A stretch of DNA of 50,171 nucleotides, from assembly GCA_002478115.1 (NCBI GenBank), contig DLMH01000194.1, positions 1-50,171 of the forward strand, written 5' to 3'. This DNA is from Candidatus Acidiferrum typicum. Its GTDB lineage: Bacteria > Acidobacteriota > Terriglobia > Acidiferrales > UBA7541. The notes below the pieces were generated by a model. The model saw only the letters and a program-made list of their open reading frames with translations, had not been told where the DNA came from and made no database searches. Within the stretch, counting starts at the first letter, position 1, and each line of letters starts with the position of its first letter. This document shows positions 7,898 to 16,886 of the stretch, in pieces. The position numbers were made by a program, and so were the translations under genes.

Positions 7898-8532
7898 TTC
7901 GAACCTCACATCGGTACAAAAGGTGTTGCTTCTTGACTAGAGCAGTATTCTTGGATCGTGACGGCGTCATCAATCAAAAAGCTCCAGAAGGTCAGTACGT
8001 GACCCGATGGGAGGACTTTGAATTCCTTCCGGGCGTGGTCGAGGGCATTACACTTCTAAACCGGGCCAGTTATTACGTTATTGTGGTCACCAACCAGCGT
8101 TGTATTGCGAAAGGGCTCATGACCACGGCTGAGTTGGAGGAGATGCATCAGCGAATGTCCGCTTTCCTTGCACGGGCGGGGGCTACCATCGATGCAATTT
8201 ATTACTGCCCGCACGAAGCGGAGAAATTCTGCAATTGTCGCAAACCTACGCCCGGCATGCTGCTGGACGCGGCCAGTTCGCGCGGCATTGACCTGCCAGC
8301 ATCGTGGATGATCGGCGATTCCGACATCGATGTGGAAGCTGGCAAGAACGCTGGATGCAAAACGGCTCGACTGTTGGCGCCAACTGAGACCGTAGACCAA
8401 TCGGGGCGTCCTGGTGCACCATGGAATCGCGCCGATATTGTTGCGCCGTCGCTACTCGTTGCAGTTCGCCAGATCCTGCACTGCGAGGGAGCCACCGTCG
8501 GCTCGTTCGCGGTAGGCCCAGCCGTCACATAA
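7894..8532 (+). CDS. gmhB: D-glycero-D-manno-heptose 1,7-bisphosphate 7-phosphatase
   Basis: This is a HAD-superfamily histidinol-phosphatase-type enzyme. FLDRDGVIN holds the nucleophilic and acid/base aspartates, VVTNQ is motif II, and MIGDSDIDVEAG is the C-terminal magnesium site. The zinc-binding loop CPHEAEKFCNCRKP is diagnostic for GmhB. It removes the 7-phosphate from heptose 1,7-bisphosphate between the HddA and HddC steps. ATG 7894 overlaps the hddC stop; a TTG at 7933, just before the domain, would give a more usual length of 199. The last 30 or so residues extend past the typical domain and look unstructured. Confidence 0.92.
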   Translation: MIRTSHRYKRCCFLTRAVFLDRDGVINQKAPEGQYVTRWEDFEFLPGVVEGITLLNRASYYVIVVTNQRCIAKGLMTTAELEEMHQRMSAFLARAGATIDAIYYCPHEAEKFCNCRKPTPGMLLDAASSRGIDLPASWMIGDSDIDVEAGKNAGCKTARLLAPTETVDQSGRPGAPWNRADIVAPSLLVAVRQILHCEGATVGSFAVGPAVT

Positions 8533-8766
8533 ACTCGATGCGTGATTACCGCGCAACTGCACTGCGAAGCCTGGACCGTCCGAAGATCAAATGAGGTGTT
8601 GGCTGTTGCGGCCTTCCACGGCGCGAACATGTGACGTAAGTCCACAAAGTTGCCCGGGCAATGGGTTACTGCCTGTCGTTCGCGTCCGACTACCCCTCCA
8701 CCCGAACCAGGCGGACTGATTCCGGTGACTGACAATAGTTCCTCTAATGAAAAGGAAACCAAGCGC

Positions 8767-9828
8767 ATGATCATAACGCGCACTCCACTCCGTATCTCCT
8801 TCTTTGGCGGCGGCACCGATTACCCCGTCTGGTACCGTGAATTCGGCGGTGCCGTACTTTCCACCACGATCGATAAATGCTGTTACATCACTTGTCGACG
8901 GCTACCCCCTTTTTTCGAATACCATAGCCGCCTTTCGTATTCGAGAATTGAAAACGTCAGCGATAACCGTGCGATCGAGCACCCATCCGCTCGGGGGTGC
9001 TTGGAGTATTTGAGCGTCGACGATGGAATCGAGATTCACCACGTCGCAGACTTGCCTGCCCGGACCGGCTTGGGCACGAGTTCGGCTTTTACCGTAGGGC
9101 TTTTGCTGAGTCTGTATGCGCTAAAAGACCAGATGCGCGCTAAACATGACCTCGCTGCTGATGCCATCCATGTGGAACAGGAGGTGGTCAGAGAAGCCGT
9201 TGGATCGCAAGACCAGATTAGCGCCGCGTATGGCGGCTTTAATCGCACCAACTTCAATATTGACGGAAGTTTTGAAGTTAAACAGATAATCGCTTCGCCA
9301 GAAAGATTGGCGGCACTCCAGCAACATTGTGCGCTCTACTTTACCGGGTTTTCCCGAACTGCTTCGGAGATTGCCAAAGAGCAAATAAGAATGACTCCAC
9401 ACCGGAAGCATGAGCTTGAATTGATGTTTCAGATGGTTAACGAAGCAGAGGCAATCGTTACGAAACCCAATCGCTCGTTAAATGAATTTGGCCAGTTGCT
9501 GCACGAAAGCTGGCAAGTGAAGAGAACCCTGACGGGCAACATCACGAACAACAACCTGGATGAGATTTATGAGGCCGGGCGCAGCGCCGGCGCACTTGGC
9601 GGCAAGCTTCTCGGGGCGGGCGGCGGCGGTTTCATGCTGTTCTTCGTCCCACCCGAGCGGCGGAAAGAACTACGAATGCGACTGAAGAACCTGCTTTGCG
9701 TTCCGTTTGGATTCTCGAATCGAGGTAGTCACGTCGTCGTGTATGAACCAGAAGCCGCGTACGACAAGTCGCTTGCCGCTGAGCGGTCTGAGGTGTACGC
9801 CCAGCAGTCATCCTCTGACGCTCACTAG
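8767..9828 (+). CDS. hddA: D-glycero-D-manno-heptose 7-phosphate kinase (GHMP family)
   Basis: This GHMP kinase has 353 residues. The N-terminal TPLRISFFGGGTDYP is characteristic of HddA. Motif 2, GLGTSSAF near residue 101, binds ATP phosphate, and motif 3 is GKLLGAGGGGF near residue 278. It phosphorylates D-glycero-D-manno-heptose 7-phosphate at C1. The frame is open upstream to an ATG at 8650, but ATG 8767 has AAAAGGAAA in place and begins exactly where the family begins (MIITRTPLRI). The 234 bases after gmhB hold no other gene. With hddC and gmhB it completes GDP-heptose synthesis except for the isomerase, gmhA, found at 25449. Confidence 0.93.
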   Translation: MIITRTPLRISFFGGGTDYPVWYREFGGAVLSTTIDKCCYITCRRLPPFFEYHSRLSYSRIENVSDNRAIEHPSARGCLEYLSVDDGIEIHHVADLPARTGLGTSSAFTVGLLLSLYALKDQMRAKHDLAADAIHVEQEVVREAVGSQDQISAAYGGFNRTNFNIDGSFEVKQIIASPERLAALQQHCALYFTGFSRTASEIAKEQIRMTPHRKHELELMFQMVNEAEAIVTKPNRSLNEFGQLLHESWQVKRTLTGNITNNNLDEIYEAGRSAGALGGKLLGAGGGGFMLFFVPPERRKELRMRLKNLLCVPFGFSNRGSHVVVYEPEAAYDKSLAAERSEVYAQQSSSDAH

Positions 9829-9849
9829 AACAGTGACTAATTCACAAAG

Positions 9850-9878
9850 TTAAGACACTTTCCGATATCCTTTAGAAT
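9850..9878 (+). promoter_or_regulatory. possible sigma-70 promoter
   Basis: TTAAGA (9850-9855) and TAGAAT (9873-9878) are spaced by exactly 17 bases, matching 4/6 and 5/6 positions of the consensus. It lies in the 115-base gap before the GT2 gene and after hddA, where the reading-frame overlaps break, so a new transcript could begin here. Confidence 0.35.
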
Positions 9879-9943
9879 AATCTGCCTGTTGAGCACTCAC
9901 CGGTGTATCGTCCGATGAGCCAGGCTGGATCGAGTCATTAGCG

Positions 9944-10876
9944 ATGCAGAAAAACCCTCGCATAGATCAAATGCCGTATGTCCTCATCACTCCTGCACGT
10001 AATGAGGAAAAGTTGATTGAAAAAGTCATTCAGTCGGTGATCAGTCAGACTGTCCCGCCTTCCAAGTGGGTGATCGTGAATGATGGGTCGACAGACGCTA
10101 CGGCAAGCATTGTGTCCCGGTACGTCGGGAAATACGAATGGATGGTATTGCTGAACTTGTCCCAACACAGGGATCGAAGTTTCGCCGCGAAGGTCCATGC
10201 GTTCAACGCAGGCTTAGAGAGGGTCAAGAACCTGGATTATAAAGTCATCGGCAATCTGGATTCTGACGTTTCATTTGACTCTGACTACATCGAGTTTCTA
10301 TTGGGTAAGTTCGAAGAAGACGCCAGTCTCGGAGTAGCAGGGACCATTTTCCGCGAAGAGGGCTACAGTTCGGCGACGGATAGTTTTGAGGGTCAGAATC
10401 ACGTTGCTGGTGGTTGCCAGCTCTTTCGAAGCCAGTGCTTCGAGCAGATCGGTGGATATGTCCCAAACAAGGCGGGAGGAATCGACTGGATCGCCGTGAC
10501 CACTGCCCGCATGATGGGCTGGAAGACACGATCCTTTCGAGAGAAGTACTTTTTTCATTACCGGAGTCTGGGCACGGCCGAACGCTCGCTCCTTGCTTCA
10601 ACATTTTCCTACGGCGAGAAAGACTACTATCTCGGTGGGCATCCCTTGTGGGAAGTGTTCAGGGTTGCGTATAGAGCGAGCAAGAAACCCTATCTGTCGG
10701 GGGGCATTGCGCTGCTCTTGGGTTATGTATCTGCATTCCTGCGTCGAATGGAAAGACCCGTCTCCAAAGAACTGATGCGATTCCACCGTAAAGAGCAGAT
10801 GATGAAACTGAAGAAGATACTCAAGTCAGTACTCACGTTCAAACGAATCGATAGCTTTGAGGTCAAACCGACCTAG
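9944..10876 (+). CDS. glycosyltransferase family 2 (GT-A fold)
   Basis: This inverting glycosyltransferase has 310 residues. The N-terminal YVLITPARNEEKLIEKVIQS starts the GT-A domain. NDGSTD near residue 47 binds the nucleotide, and NLDSDV near residue 104 is the metal-binding DxD-type motif. A central region (GGCQLFRSQCFEQIGG) resembles the acceptor loop of GT2 enzymes. The C-terminal quarter contains one weakly hydrophobic helix followed by a basic stretch, so peripheral membrane attachment is likely. It probably adds one residue of the repeat unit. Confidence 0.92.
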   Translation: MQKNPRIDQMPYVLITPARNEEKLIEKVIQSVISQTVPPSKWVIVNDGSTDATASIVSRYVGKYEWMVLLNLSQHRDRSFAAKVHAFNAGLERVKNLDYKVIGNLDSDVSFDSDYIEFLLGKFEEDASLGVAGTIFREEGYSSATDSFEGQNHVAGGCQLFRSQCFEQIGGYVPNKAGGIDWIAVTTARMMGWKTRSFREKYFFHYRSLGTAERSLLASTFSYGEKDYYLGGHPLWEVFRVAYRASKKPYLSGGIALLLGYVSAFLRRMERPVSKELMRFHRKEQMMKLKKILKSVLTFKRIDSFEVKPT

Positions 10877-10906
10877 TTCCAACACTTGTATGTCCGAGTC
10901 GAGGCA

Positions 10907-12178
10907 ATGACAGAAAAAGTCACAGTTGAAAACGTGCAGGCAGCCGTGCTCCGGTTTGTCCGATGGCTCGACCGTTTTGGAGAGACTTCCTACGATCACC
11001 AGAGTTACTTCGCCAGTGATCTTGGACGAACCGCGAAGGCTCTCTATTACTGCAAGCCCTTGCTCGGGACTCTTGCGGTGGCTCCGATGATCTTTTCTGA
11101 GGCTTTCGTTCCTTCAGCGCGATGCCTGTTCTGGAAGCCGCAACGCTTTCCAATCGCGGATGCTCACTATGCTATGGGTTTTGCTTTTCTTTCCCATGTT
11201 CTTGGAGAGGAGCCGTACCAGAAACGAGCAGTTCACTTCCTGGAAGAACTCAAGAAGAGCCGTTGCCCCGGTTTTGCCCACTATGCGTGGGGCTACCCCT
11301 TTAATTGGGAAACGCGTCGCGGCACCCTCAAAGAAGGAACGCCAATGATCACGAGCGTGCCGTATGTTTATGAGGCCTTCCGACAGGTTTACCAACTGGA
11401 TGGGAATCCCGAGTGGCTTGAGATCATGCGATCGATCGCTCAGCACGCCTTCGAGGACTATCAGGATTTTGAGTTTTCGCCCAGCGCTTCTACCTGTTGC
11501 TACACCCCCGGACCGGACAATTCCAGCGGCGTCATTAACGCCAGTGCCTACCGGGCATTTCTCCTCACAAGTGCCGCCTTGGATTTCTCGGAAGAAAAAT
11601 ATCAGAAGGTCGCGGAAAGAAATCTCAACTTTGTCATCGAATCCCAGAATCCAAATGGCTCCTGGTACTACTCGATGGATAACGTCAGAGATTTTGTAGA
11701 CCACTTTCACACCTGTTTTGTTCTGAAAGCCCTCGCAAAAATTGAACTCTTGACGGGATCTCCGCTCTGCCGGAGCGCGATCGAGCGGGGAGTCGGATAT
11801 TACGTGAAAAACCTATTCGACGCCAAGGGTCTCCCGATGCCCTTTTCCAAGCCGCCAAGGCTCACCGTGTACCGCAGAGAGCTCTATGACTACGCGGAAT
11901 GTATCAATTTAGCCGTACTCCTACAGAGCCGTTTTCCTGAGTTAGACCGGATCCTGTCTCTCGTCCTCACGGATCTCTTTGAGCGGTGGCAAAAATCCGA
12001 TGGCTCGTTTCGAGCCAGAGAGCTTTTGGTTGGTTGGGACAATGTCCCGATGCACCGGTGGGCCGAATCGCAACTGTTTCGTAGTCTCTCCTTCTTCCTG
12101 TCGAAGAACCTCGCAAAATCGAAAGAAGGGCCTTACAAAGATTCTCTGCTTTCGCTTCACTCCCGGGTCACAAACTAG
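10907..12178 (+). CDS. alpha/alpha-toroid protein of a polysaccharide cluster, function unknown
   Basis: The 423-residue soluble protein has multiple helical hairpins, many aromatic residues and a GSWYYSMD motif near residue 250, followed by FHTCF and a helix ending LTG. I take this as an alpha/alpha-toroid related in fold to six-hairpin glycosidases, C5-epimerases and terpene cyclases. It shares the G-x-W-[WY]-Y-x-x-D arrangement with the product of 178-1404. Its gene lies directly before asnB and a polysaccharide deacetylase, and the three are tightly spaced. A role in modifying lipid-linked oligosaccharide or polysaccharide is inferred. ATG 10907 is preferred to the in-frame TTG 10886; the ribosome site is weak. 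Confidence 0.82.
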   Translation: MTEKVTVENVQAAVLRFVRWLDRFGETSYDHQSYFASDLGRTAKALYYCKPLLGTLAVAPMIFSEAFVPSARCLFWKPQRFPIADAHYAMGFAFLSHVLGEEPYQKRAVHFLEELKKSRCPGFAHYAWGYPFNWETRRGTLKEGTPMITSVPYVYEAFRQVYQLDGNPEWLEIMRSIAQHAFEDYQDFEFSPSASTCCYTPGPDNSSGVINASAYRAFLLTSAALDFSEEKYQKVAERNLNFVIESQNPNGSWYYSMDNVRDFVDHFHTCFVLKALAKIELLTGSPLCRSAIERGVGYYVKNLFDAKGLPMPFSKPPRLTVYRRELYDYAECINLAVLLQSRFPELDRILSLVLTDLFERWQKSDGSFRARELLVGWDNVPMHRWAESQLFRSLSFFLSKNLAKSKEGPYKDSLLSLHSRVTN

Positions 12179-12187
12179 GACAACTCT

Positions 12188-14077
12188 ATGTGCGGCATAT
12201 GCGGCCAATATAATTTCGGGAATCTGGCACCGGTTCGGCGAGCGGACCTCGAAGCGATGGCCAGTTCCATCACTCATCGAGGTCCGGATGACGAAGGCTA
12301 TTACATCAAAGGACCACTCGGTTTCGGATTTCGTCGGCTCTCGATCATCGACCTTTCCGGTGGACATCAACCCATGTCAGACCAGGAAGAATCCGTTTGG
12401 GTGGTCTTCAACGGCGAGATCTATAACTTCCCGGAACTTAAGCGCGAACTACAAGGCCACGGCCACCTATTTCGAACAAATTCCGACACCGAAGTTATTA
12501 TCCACGGTTATAAGCAGTGGGGCGACGACGTACTGAACCGCCTGAATGGAATGTTTGGTCTTGCCATCTGGGACGTTCGTCAGCGGCGGCTGGTTCTTGC
12601 CCGGGATCCGTTCGGGATCAAGCTGATCTACTACAGAATCGATGACGAGAGTCTCACGTTCGGTTCAGAGATGCGTGCGGTCCGTGCGACGATGCCAGGC
12701 AGGGCGGAGATCGATCCCACGTCTCTGAACCTCTTCCTCCGCTACCGCTATACGCCCTCTCCCTACACCATACTGAAGGGAGTTCACAAACTGGCACCGG
12801 GCACCAAGCTCACGGTCCAGAACGGCGCCTACGAGGTGAGTCGATGGTACAAATTCAAGCCTGAGCCCTTTGCACCAACAAAATCAGTCGACGAAGCGCG
12901 GGAAGAGTTGCTTGCTATTTACAAGACGGCGGTCCGTCGGCAGCTTATCAGTGATGTGCCGGTAGGCTTGCTGTTGAGCGGTGGCATCGATTCCGGTCTG
13001 TTACTAGGGTTGATGAATCTGAATGGGAGTTCCTGGCCAACCTACACTGTGGGCTATGGCTCGACCTTTGCCGATGACGAATTGGGCGATGCCGCGGAAA
13101 CTGCTCGTTTGCTCGGATCAAAACACAACAGTGTCACTATTACAAAGTCAATATTTGAGGAAGCGCTGCCCAAGATTGTGATTGCGTTGGAAGAACCAAT
13201 TGCCGCTTCTTCCATTGTTCCGATGTATTTCGTCTGCCAACGAGCCCGCCAGGATGTCAAGGTAGCTCTAGTCGGACAGGGTCCGGACGAATTGTTTGGC
13301 GGATATCGCCGTCATCTCGGCGTCCGCTATGGCGAATTGTGGTCCCGATTGCCAAGTTGGATGCGGGCCCCCATTTCCTCGACCGTCAGAGCTTTGCCGA
13401 GGAATGAGACGTTAAAGCGAGGAGTTTACTCCCTGGCGATCCCCGATCGAATGCGCAGGTATCAACATGTTCTTTCTATTCTGCCGGATGGCCAAGTCGA
13501 GGATCTCTTCCAGGCCGGATTGCTGGCTGCTAACTCAGGCGATTCCATATTGGAATGCTGGGCGGACCTTGCCAATCTCATGGGCGGGACCGACGAATTA
13601 GGTGGGCTCCAGTTCTTGGAGGTGCGCTCCACTCTGCCCGACGAACTCCTCATGTATGCGGATAAGCTCTCCATGGCCCACGGTCTTGAACTTCGCGTAC
13701 CATTCGTCGATAAAGAGATCGTCGAGTATGTCGAACGACTACCAGCCAGTCTTAAGGTGAGGAATGGCTCACGGAAATGGCTCCACCGCCAGGTCTGTGG
13801 GACCTATCTTCCCAATTCGATTCTAAAACGGCCAAAACGGGGCTTTGCTGTCAATGTAGTAGACAGTTGGTTCCGCGGTGCCATTGACAACAAAATGGCC
13901 GATACTCTCCTTGACAGCGGTTCTAATATCTATCAGTACCTTCGCCCGAGTGCCGTCCGCGCACTCTTTGAACAGCATACCGCCGGCCGCCAAGACAACC
14001 ATAAGATCCTGTTTAGCCTCGTTCTTTTTGAAGAATGGCTCCGAGTTCACGCGGAACCAGCTGCGGCTTTGCGCTAG
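12188..14077 (+). CDS. asnB: asparagine synthase (glutamine-hydrolysing) family amidotransferase
   Basis: The 629-residue protein has both AsnB domains. The N-terminal Ntn glutaminase starts MCGICG with the catalytic Cys2 intact, and has HRGPDDEG and FNGEIYN. The synthetase domain has the ATP-pyrophosphatase loop LLSGGIDSG near residue 262 and VGQGPDELFGGY. It would use glutamine-derived ammonia to amidate a carboxylate through an adenylated intermediate. In polysaccharide clusters such enzymes (WbpS in Pseudomonas is the known example) amidate uronic acids rather than making free asparagine. Given a diamino-uronate pathway here, that is a reasonable inference. The gene starts nine bases after the toroid gene. 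Confidence 0.93.
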   Translation: MCGICGQYNFGNLAPVRRADLEAMASSITHRGPDDEGYYIKGPLGFGFRRLSIIDLSGGHQPMSDQEESVWVVFNGEIYNFPELKRELQGHGHLFRTNSDTEVIIHGYKQWGDDVLNRLNGMFGLAIWDVRQRRLVLARDPFGIKLIYYRIDDESLTFGSEMRAVRATMPGRAEIDPTSLNLFLRYRYTPSPYTILKGVHKLAPGTKLTVQNGAYEVSRWYKFKPEPFAPTKSVDEAREELLAIYKTAVRRQLISDVPVGLLLSGGIDSGLLLGLMNLNGSSWPTYTVGYGSTFADDELGDAAETARLLGSKHNSVTITKSIFEEALPKIVIALEEPIAASSIVPMYFVCQRARQDVKVALVGQGPDELFGGYRRHLGVRYGELWSRLPSWMRAPISSTVRALPRNETLKRGVYSLAIPDRMRRYQHVLSILPDGQVEDLFQAGLLAANSGDSILECWADLANLMGGTDELGGLQFLEVRSTLPDELLMYADKLSMAHGLELRVPFVDKEIVEYVERLPASLKVRNGSRKWLHRQVCGTYLPNSILKRPKRGFAVNVVDSWFRGAIDNKMADTLLDSGSNIYQYLRPSAVRALFEQHTAGRQDNHKILFSLVLFEEWLRVHAEPAAALR

Positions 14078-14088
14078 GAGCCCTCGCG

Positions 14089-15756
14089 ATGATAGGCGTT
14101 ATTGCAGATTCTGCAGAGCATGATGTTGTCCGCGAGTTCTTCGAGCTGTTCAAGACTCCGTGGGAGTTTTATCGTGGAGACCGGCAATATGACGTTTTGC
14201 TTTGTGCCGGAGACGGCCTGCAAGGCGGAAACGCGAAACTCGTCCTTTTCTATGCTGGCAAGAACCTGCCCTTTGACAATGAGCAGAATACGCAAGCCGG
14301 CCAACAACGGGGCCGCGCCTGCATGCTTTCCTACCAGGGAAACCGAATCCCAATCTATGGAAACACCCTCACGTTTCCGGAGAAAGAAAACGGCCTCCTG
14401 GCAGAGGAAGGCTCCAAGGAGTGCGCGGGTTATCTAATCGAGTCGAGAGACGGAGTGGTGGCAAGGATCGGCTACGACCTGTTCAGTGAGATTCGCATCT
14501 TGCTGACGGTGGGACAGCCCCCCGCAAACGCCCAGGTGCCAGCACTGGAACTGCACATCGCATTTCTGAGAGACTTAATCACCGGATGCGGAGTTCCATT
14601 GGTTGAGATCCCTCCAGTTCCCACCGGTTATCACTTCTTAGCTTGCCTGACACATGATGTTGACCATCCTTCGATTCGTCAACACAAGTGGGATCACACC
14701 ATGTTCGGGTTCTTGTACCGTGCCATCCTCGGTTCATTGGGCAAATTCTTCCGCGGACAGATGCCGGTTCGAGATCTACTAGTGAATTGGGCCACAGCCT
14801 TAAAGCTACCGTTTGTTTACCTAGGTTTGGCAAAGGACTTCTGGCGCGAGTTCGATGACCGTTACCTGGAATTGGAAAAAAGCGTTCGCTCAACCTTTTT
14901 CGTAATTCCTTTCAGAGACCGCCCGGGAAGGAACTCTCATGGCCCGGCTCCCAGGATGCGCGCTGCTCGCTATGAGGCTCAAGATATCGCAGGTACGATC
15001 CGGAAGTTGATGAGGGCAGGCTGTGAAGTGGGATTGCACGGGATTGATGCGTGGCTCGACAGTACTGGCGGGCGCGAAGAACTGGAAGAGATTCGACACC
15101 TAACGGGAGTTTCCGAAATCGGTGTGCGGATGCACTGGCTCTACTACGACCAACAATCGCCCGCGGCTCTGGAGAAGGCAGGAGCGTCTTATGACTCGAC
15201 AGTTGGCTACAATGAAACTGTCGGATATCGCGCGGGCACAACGCAAGTATTCAAACCGATCAATGCGAGTCATTTGCTTGAATTGCCACTACAAGTGATG
15301 GACACGGCACTCTTCTACCCAAGTCATCTCGGGCTCTCTCCACAGCAAGCGAAGGTACTCCTTTGCCAAATGGTGGACAATGCGGTCTGCTTTGGAGGCG
15401 TTTTGACGATCAACTGGCATGATCGCAGCACTGCCCCGGAGAGGCTGTGGGGGGGATGCTATCGTGATTTGATTCTGGAGCTGAAAAGTCGAGACGCGTG
15501 GTTCTCGACGGCTGGGCAGGCGACCTCCTGGTTTCGGAAGCGCCGCTTGGCGGCGTTCGAAATGGATTCTACTCAGACGGGCGCGTGGCGCGTCAAGGTC
15601 GCGGTTAATCAAGGGGCCAATCTTCCTGGTTTGCAATTGCGAATCCATAAAGCGCGAAAGTCAGGCCCCATCGGCGCTTGCCGTTCGGAAGACTACGTCG
15701 ACATGGCCGTCGACGAAAGCGTTGACACTAGTGTTCCCTCCGAGGCCAGCAGATGA
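14089..15756 (+). CDS. polysaccharide deacetylase-like protein with N-terminal extension
   Basis: The product has 555 residues. Residues 1-190 form a domain I do not recognise. From LACLTHDVDHP (near residue 186) the rest resembles NodB-type carbohydrate esterases: THDVD as motif 1, GCEVGLHG as the motif 2 region, GYRAGT as motif 3 and INWHD near the end of the barrel. It would remove acetyl groups from N-acetyl sugars using a bound metal; motif 2 is atypical, so activity is not certain. No signal peptide is seen, suggesting cytoplasmic action. ATG 14089 has TAGGAG eight bases upstream and is favoured over in-frame upstream starts that lie inside asnB. The stop overlaps the next start (ATGA). 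Confidence 0.85.
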   Translation: MIGVIADSAEHDVVREFFELFKTPWEFYRGDRQYDVLLCAGDGLQGGNAKLVLFYAGKNLPFDNEQNTQAGQQRGRACMLSYQGNRIPIYGNTLTFPEKENGLLAEEGSKECAGYLIESRDGVVARIGYDLFSEIRILLTVGQPPANAQVPALELHIAFLRDLITGCGVPLVEIPPVPTGYHFLACLTHDVDHPSIRQHKWDHTMFGFLYRAILGSLGKFFRGQMPVRDLLVNWATALKLPFVYLGLAKDFWREFDDRYLELEKSVRSTFFVIPFRDRPGRNSHGPAPRMRAARYEAQDIAGTIRKLMRAGCEVGLHGIDAWLDSTGGREELEEIRHLTGVSEIGVRMHWLYYDQQSPAALEKAGASYDSTVGYNETVGYRAGTTQVFKPINASHLLELPLQVMDTALFYPSHLGLSPQQAKVLLCQMVDNAVCFGGVLTINWHDRSTAPERLWGGCYRDLILELKSRDAWFSTAGQATSWFRKRRLAAFEMDSTQTGAWRVKVAVNQGANLPGLQLRIHKARKSGPIGACRSEDYVDMAVDESVDTSVPSEASR

Positions 15757-16886
15757 ATTCCCTCGGAGCCAGTTATGTTAACGACGCAAGCGGATCGGTT
15801 CCGCGCCAAGTGTCAACACCAGAGCCGCAGGATTCCTTCTTAATCTCTCCGGACGACCGAATCCTGATTACAGGTGCCGCGGGCTTCATAGGGTCTCGCG
15901 TCGTAGCGAATCTGCTGGATCGCGGGTTTCGTAATCTTGTCTGTTTCGCTCGGCCCTCCAGTGAGCTTGCTAGGATCGATGCTATTGTCGAGGGCCGGCC
16001 GCTAGGCGCGAGAATCGAAGTACTGAAAGGGAATCTTCTTTCCCGCGAAGACTGCGAGGCAGCCTGCAAGGATGTGGCCCTCATCTTTCACCTAGCCGCC
16101 GGGATCGGCGAGAAGTCGTTCCCTGATGCGTTTTTGAATTCCGTCGTAACCACCCGAAATGTTCTCGACGCCAGCCTGCGATGCGCGCGCCTGCGACGAT
16201 TTGTACTTGTCAGTTCGTTCGCCGTGTACTCAAACTGCCAAAAGCCCCAGGGGCGCCTCTTGGATGAATCCTGTCCGATCGAAGAGCATCCAGAGATCCG
16301 CGGGGAAGCCTATTGCTTCGCGAAGATTAAGCAAGAGCAAATCGTCACTGAGTATGGCAAGAGTTTTGGAATCCCGTACGTCTTGGTCAGACCTGGTAGC
16401 GTCTATGGCTTGGGAAAAACTGAAATCACCGGCCGGGTGGGTATCGGTACGTTCGGATCCTACTTACATCTGGGTGGCTCGAACACTATACCCTTCACCT
16501 ACGTCGATAACTGCGCAGAGGCGATTGTGCTGGCTGGTCTAGTCAAAGGAGTTGATGGCGAGGCCTTCAACGTTGTGGACGATGACCTGCCCTCCAGCCA
16601 CCAGTTTTTGCGTCAGTACAAGAAGAACGCAAAACACTTCAAATCGATCTATGTACCTCACCTGATTAGTTATGCGTTCTGCTATTTGTGGGAGAGGTAT
16701 TCGCGATGGTCAGAGGGGCAATTGCCGCCGGTCTTCAATAGAAAGCGGTGGCACGCTGAATGGAAGAAGACGCGTTATAGCAACGAGAAACTGAAGGCCA
16801 GACTAGGCTGGACGCCAAAAGTGCCCACGGCAGAGGGATTGCGGCGCTATTTCGAGGCTTGCAGGCGGGACGGACGGTATGCTTAA
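15753..16886 (+). CDS. NAD-dependent epimerase/dehydratase (extended SDR)
   Basis: The protein has 377 residues. After about 30 residues comes the Rossmann motif ITGAAGFIGSRVV, then FHLAAGIGEK and SSFAVYS. YCFAK supplies the catalytic Tyr and Lys, and VRPGSVYGLG is the substrate-proximal loop. It resembles nucleotide-sugar epimerases/reductases and 3-beta-HSD-like proteins, so 4-epimerisation or 4-keto reduction is the expected chemistry. The substrate is not evident. It is translationally coupled on both sides: its start overlaps the deacetylase stop and its end overlaps the oxidoreductase start by eight bases. Confidence 0.9.
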   Translation: MNSLGASYVNDASGSVPRQVSTPEPQDSFLISPDDRILITGAAGFIGSRVVANLLDRGFRNLVCFARPSSELARIDAIVEGRPLGARIEVLKGNLLSREDCEAACKDVALIFHLAAGIGEKSFPDAFLNSVVTTRNVLDASLRCARLRRFVLVSSFAVYSNCQKPQGRLLDESCPIEEHPEIRGEAYCFAKIKQEQIVTEYGKSFGIPYVLVRPGSVYGLGKTEITGRVGIGTFGSYLHLGGSNTIPFTYVDNCAEAIVLAGLVKGVDGEAFNVVDDDLPSSHQFLRQYKKNAKHFKSIYVPHLISYAFCYLWERYSRWSEGQLPPVFNRKRWHAEWKKTRYSNEKLKARLGWTPKVPTAEGLRRYFEACRRDGRYA

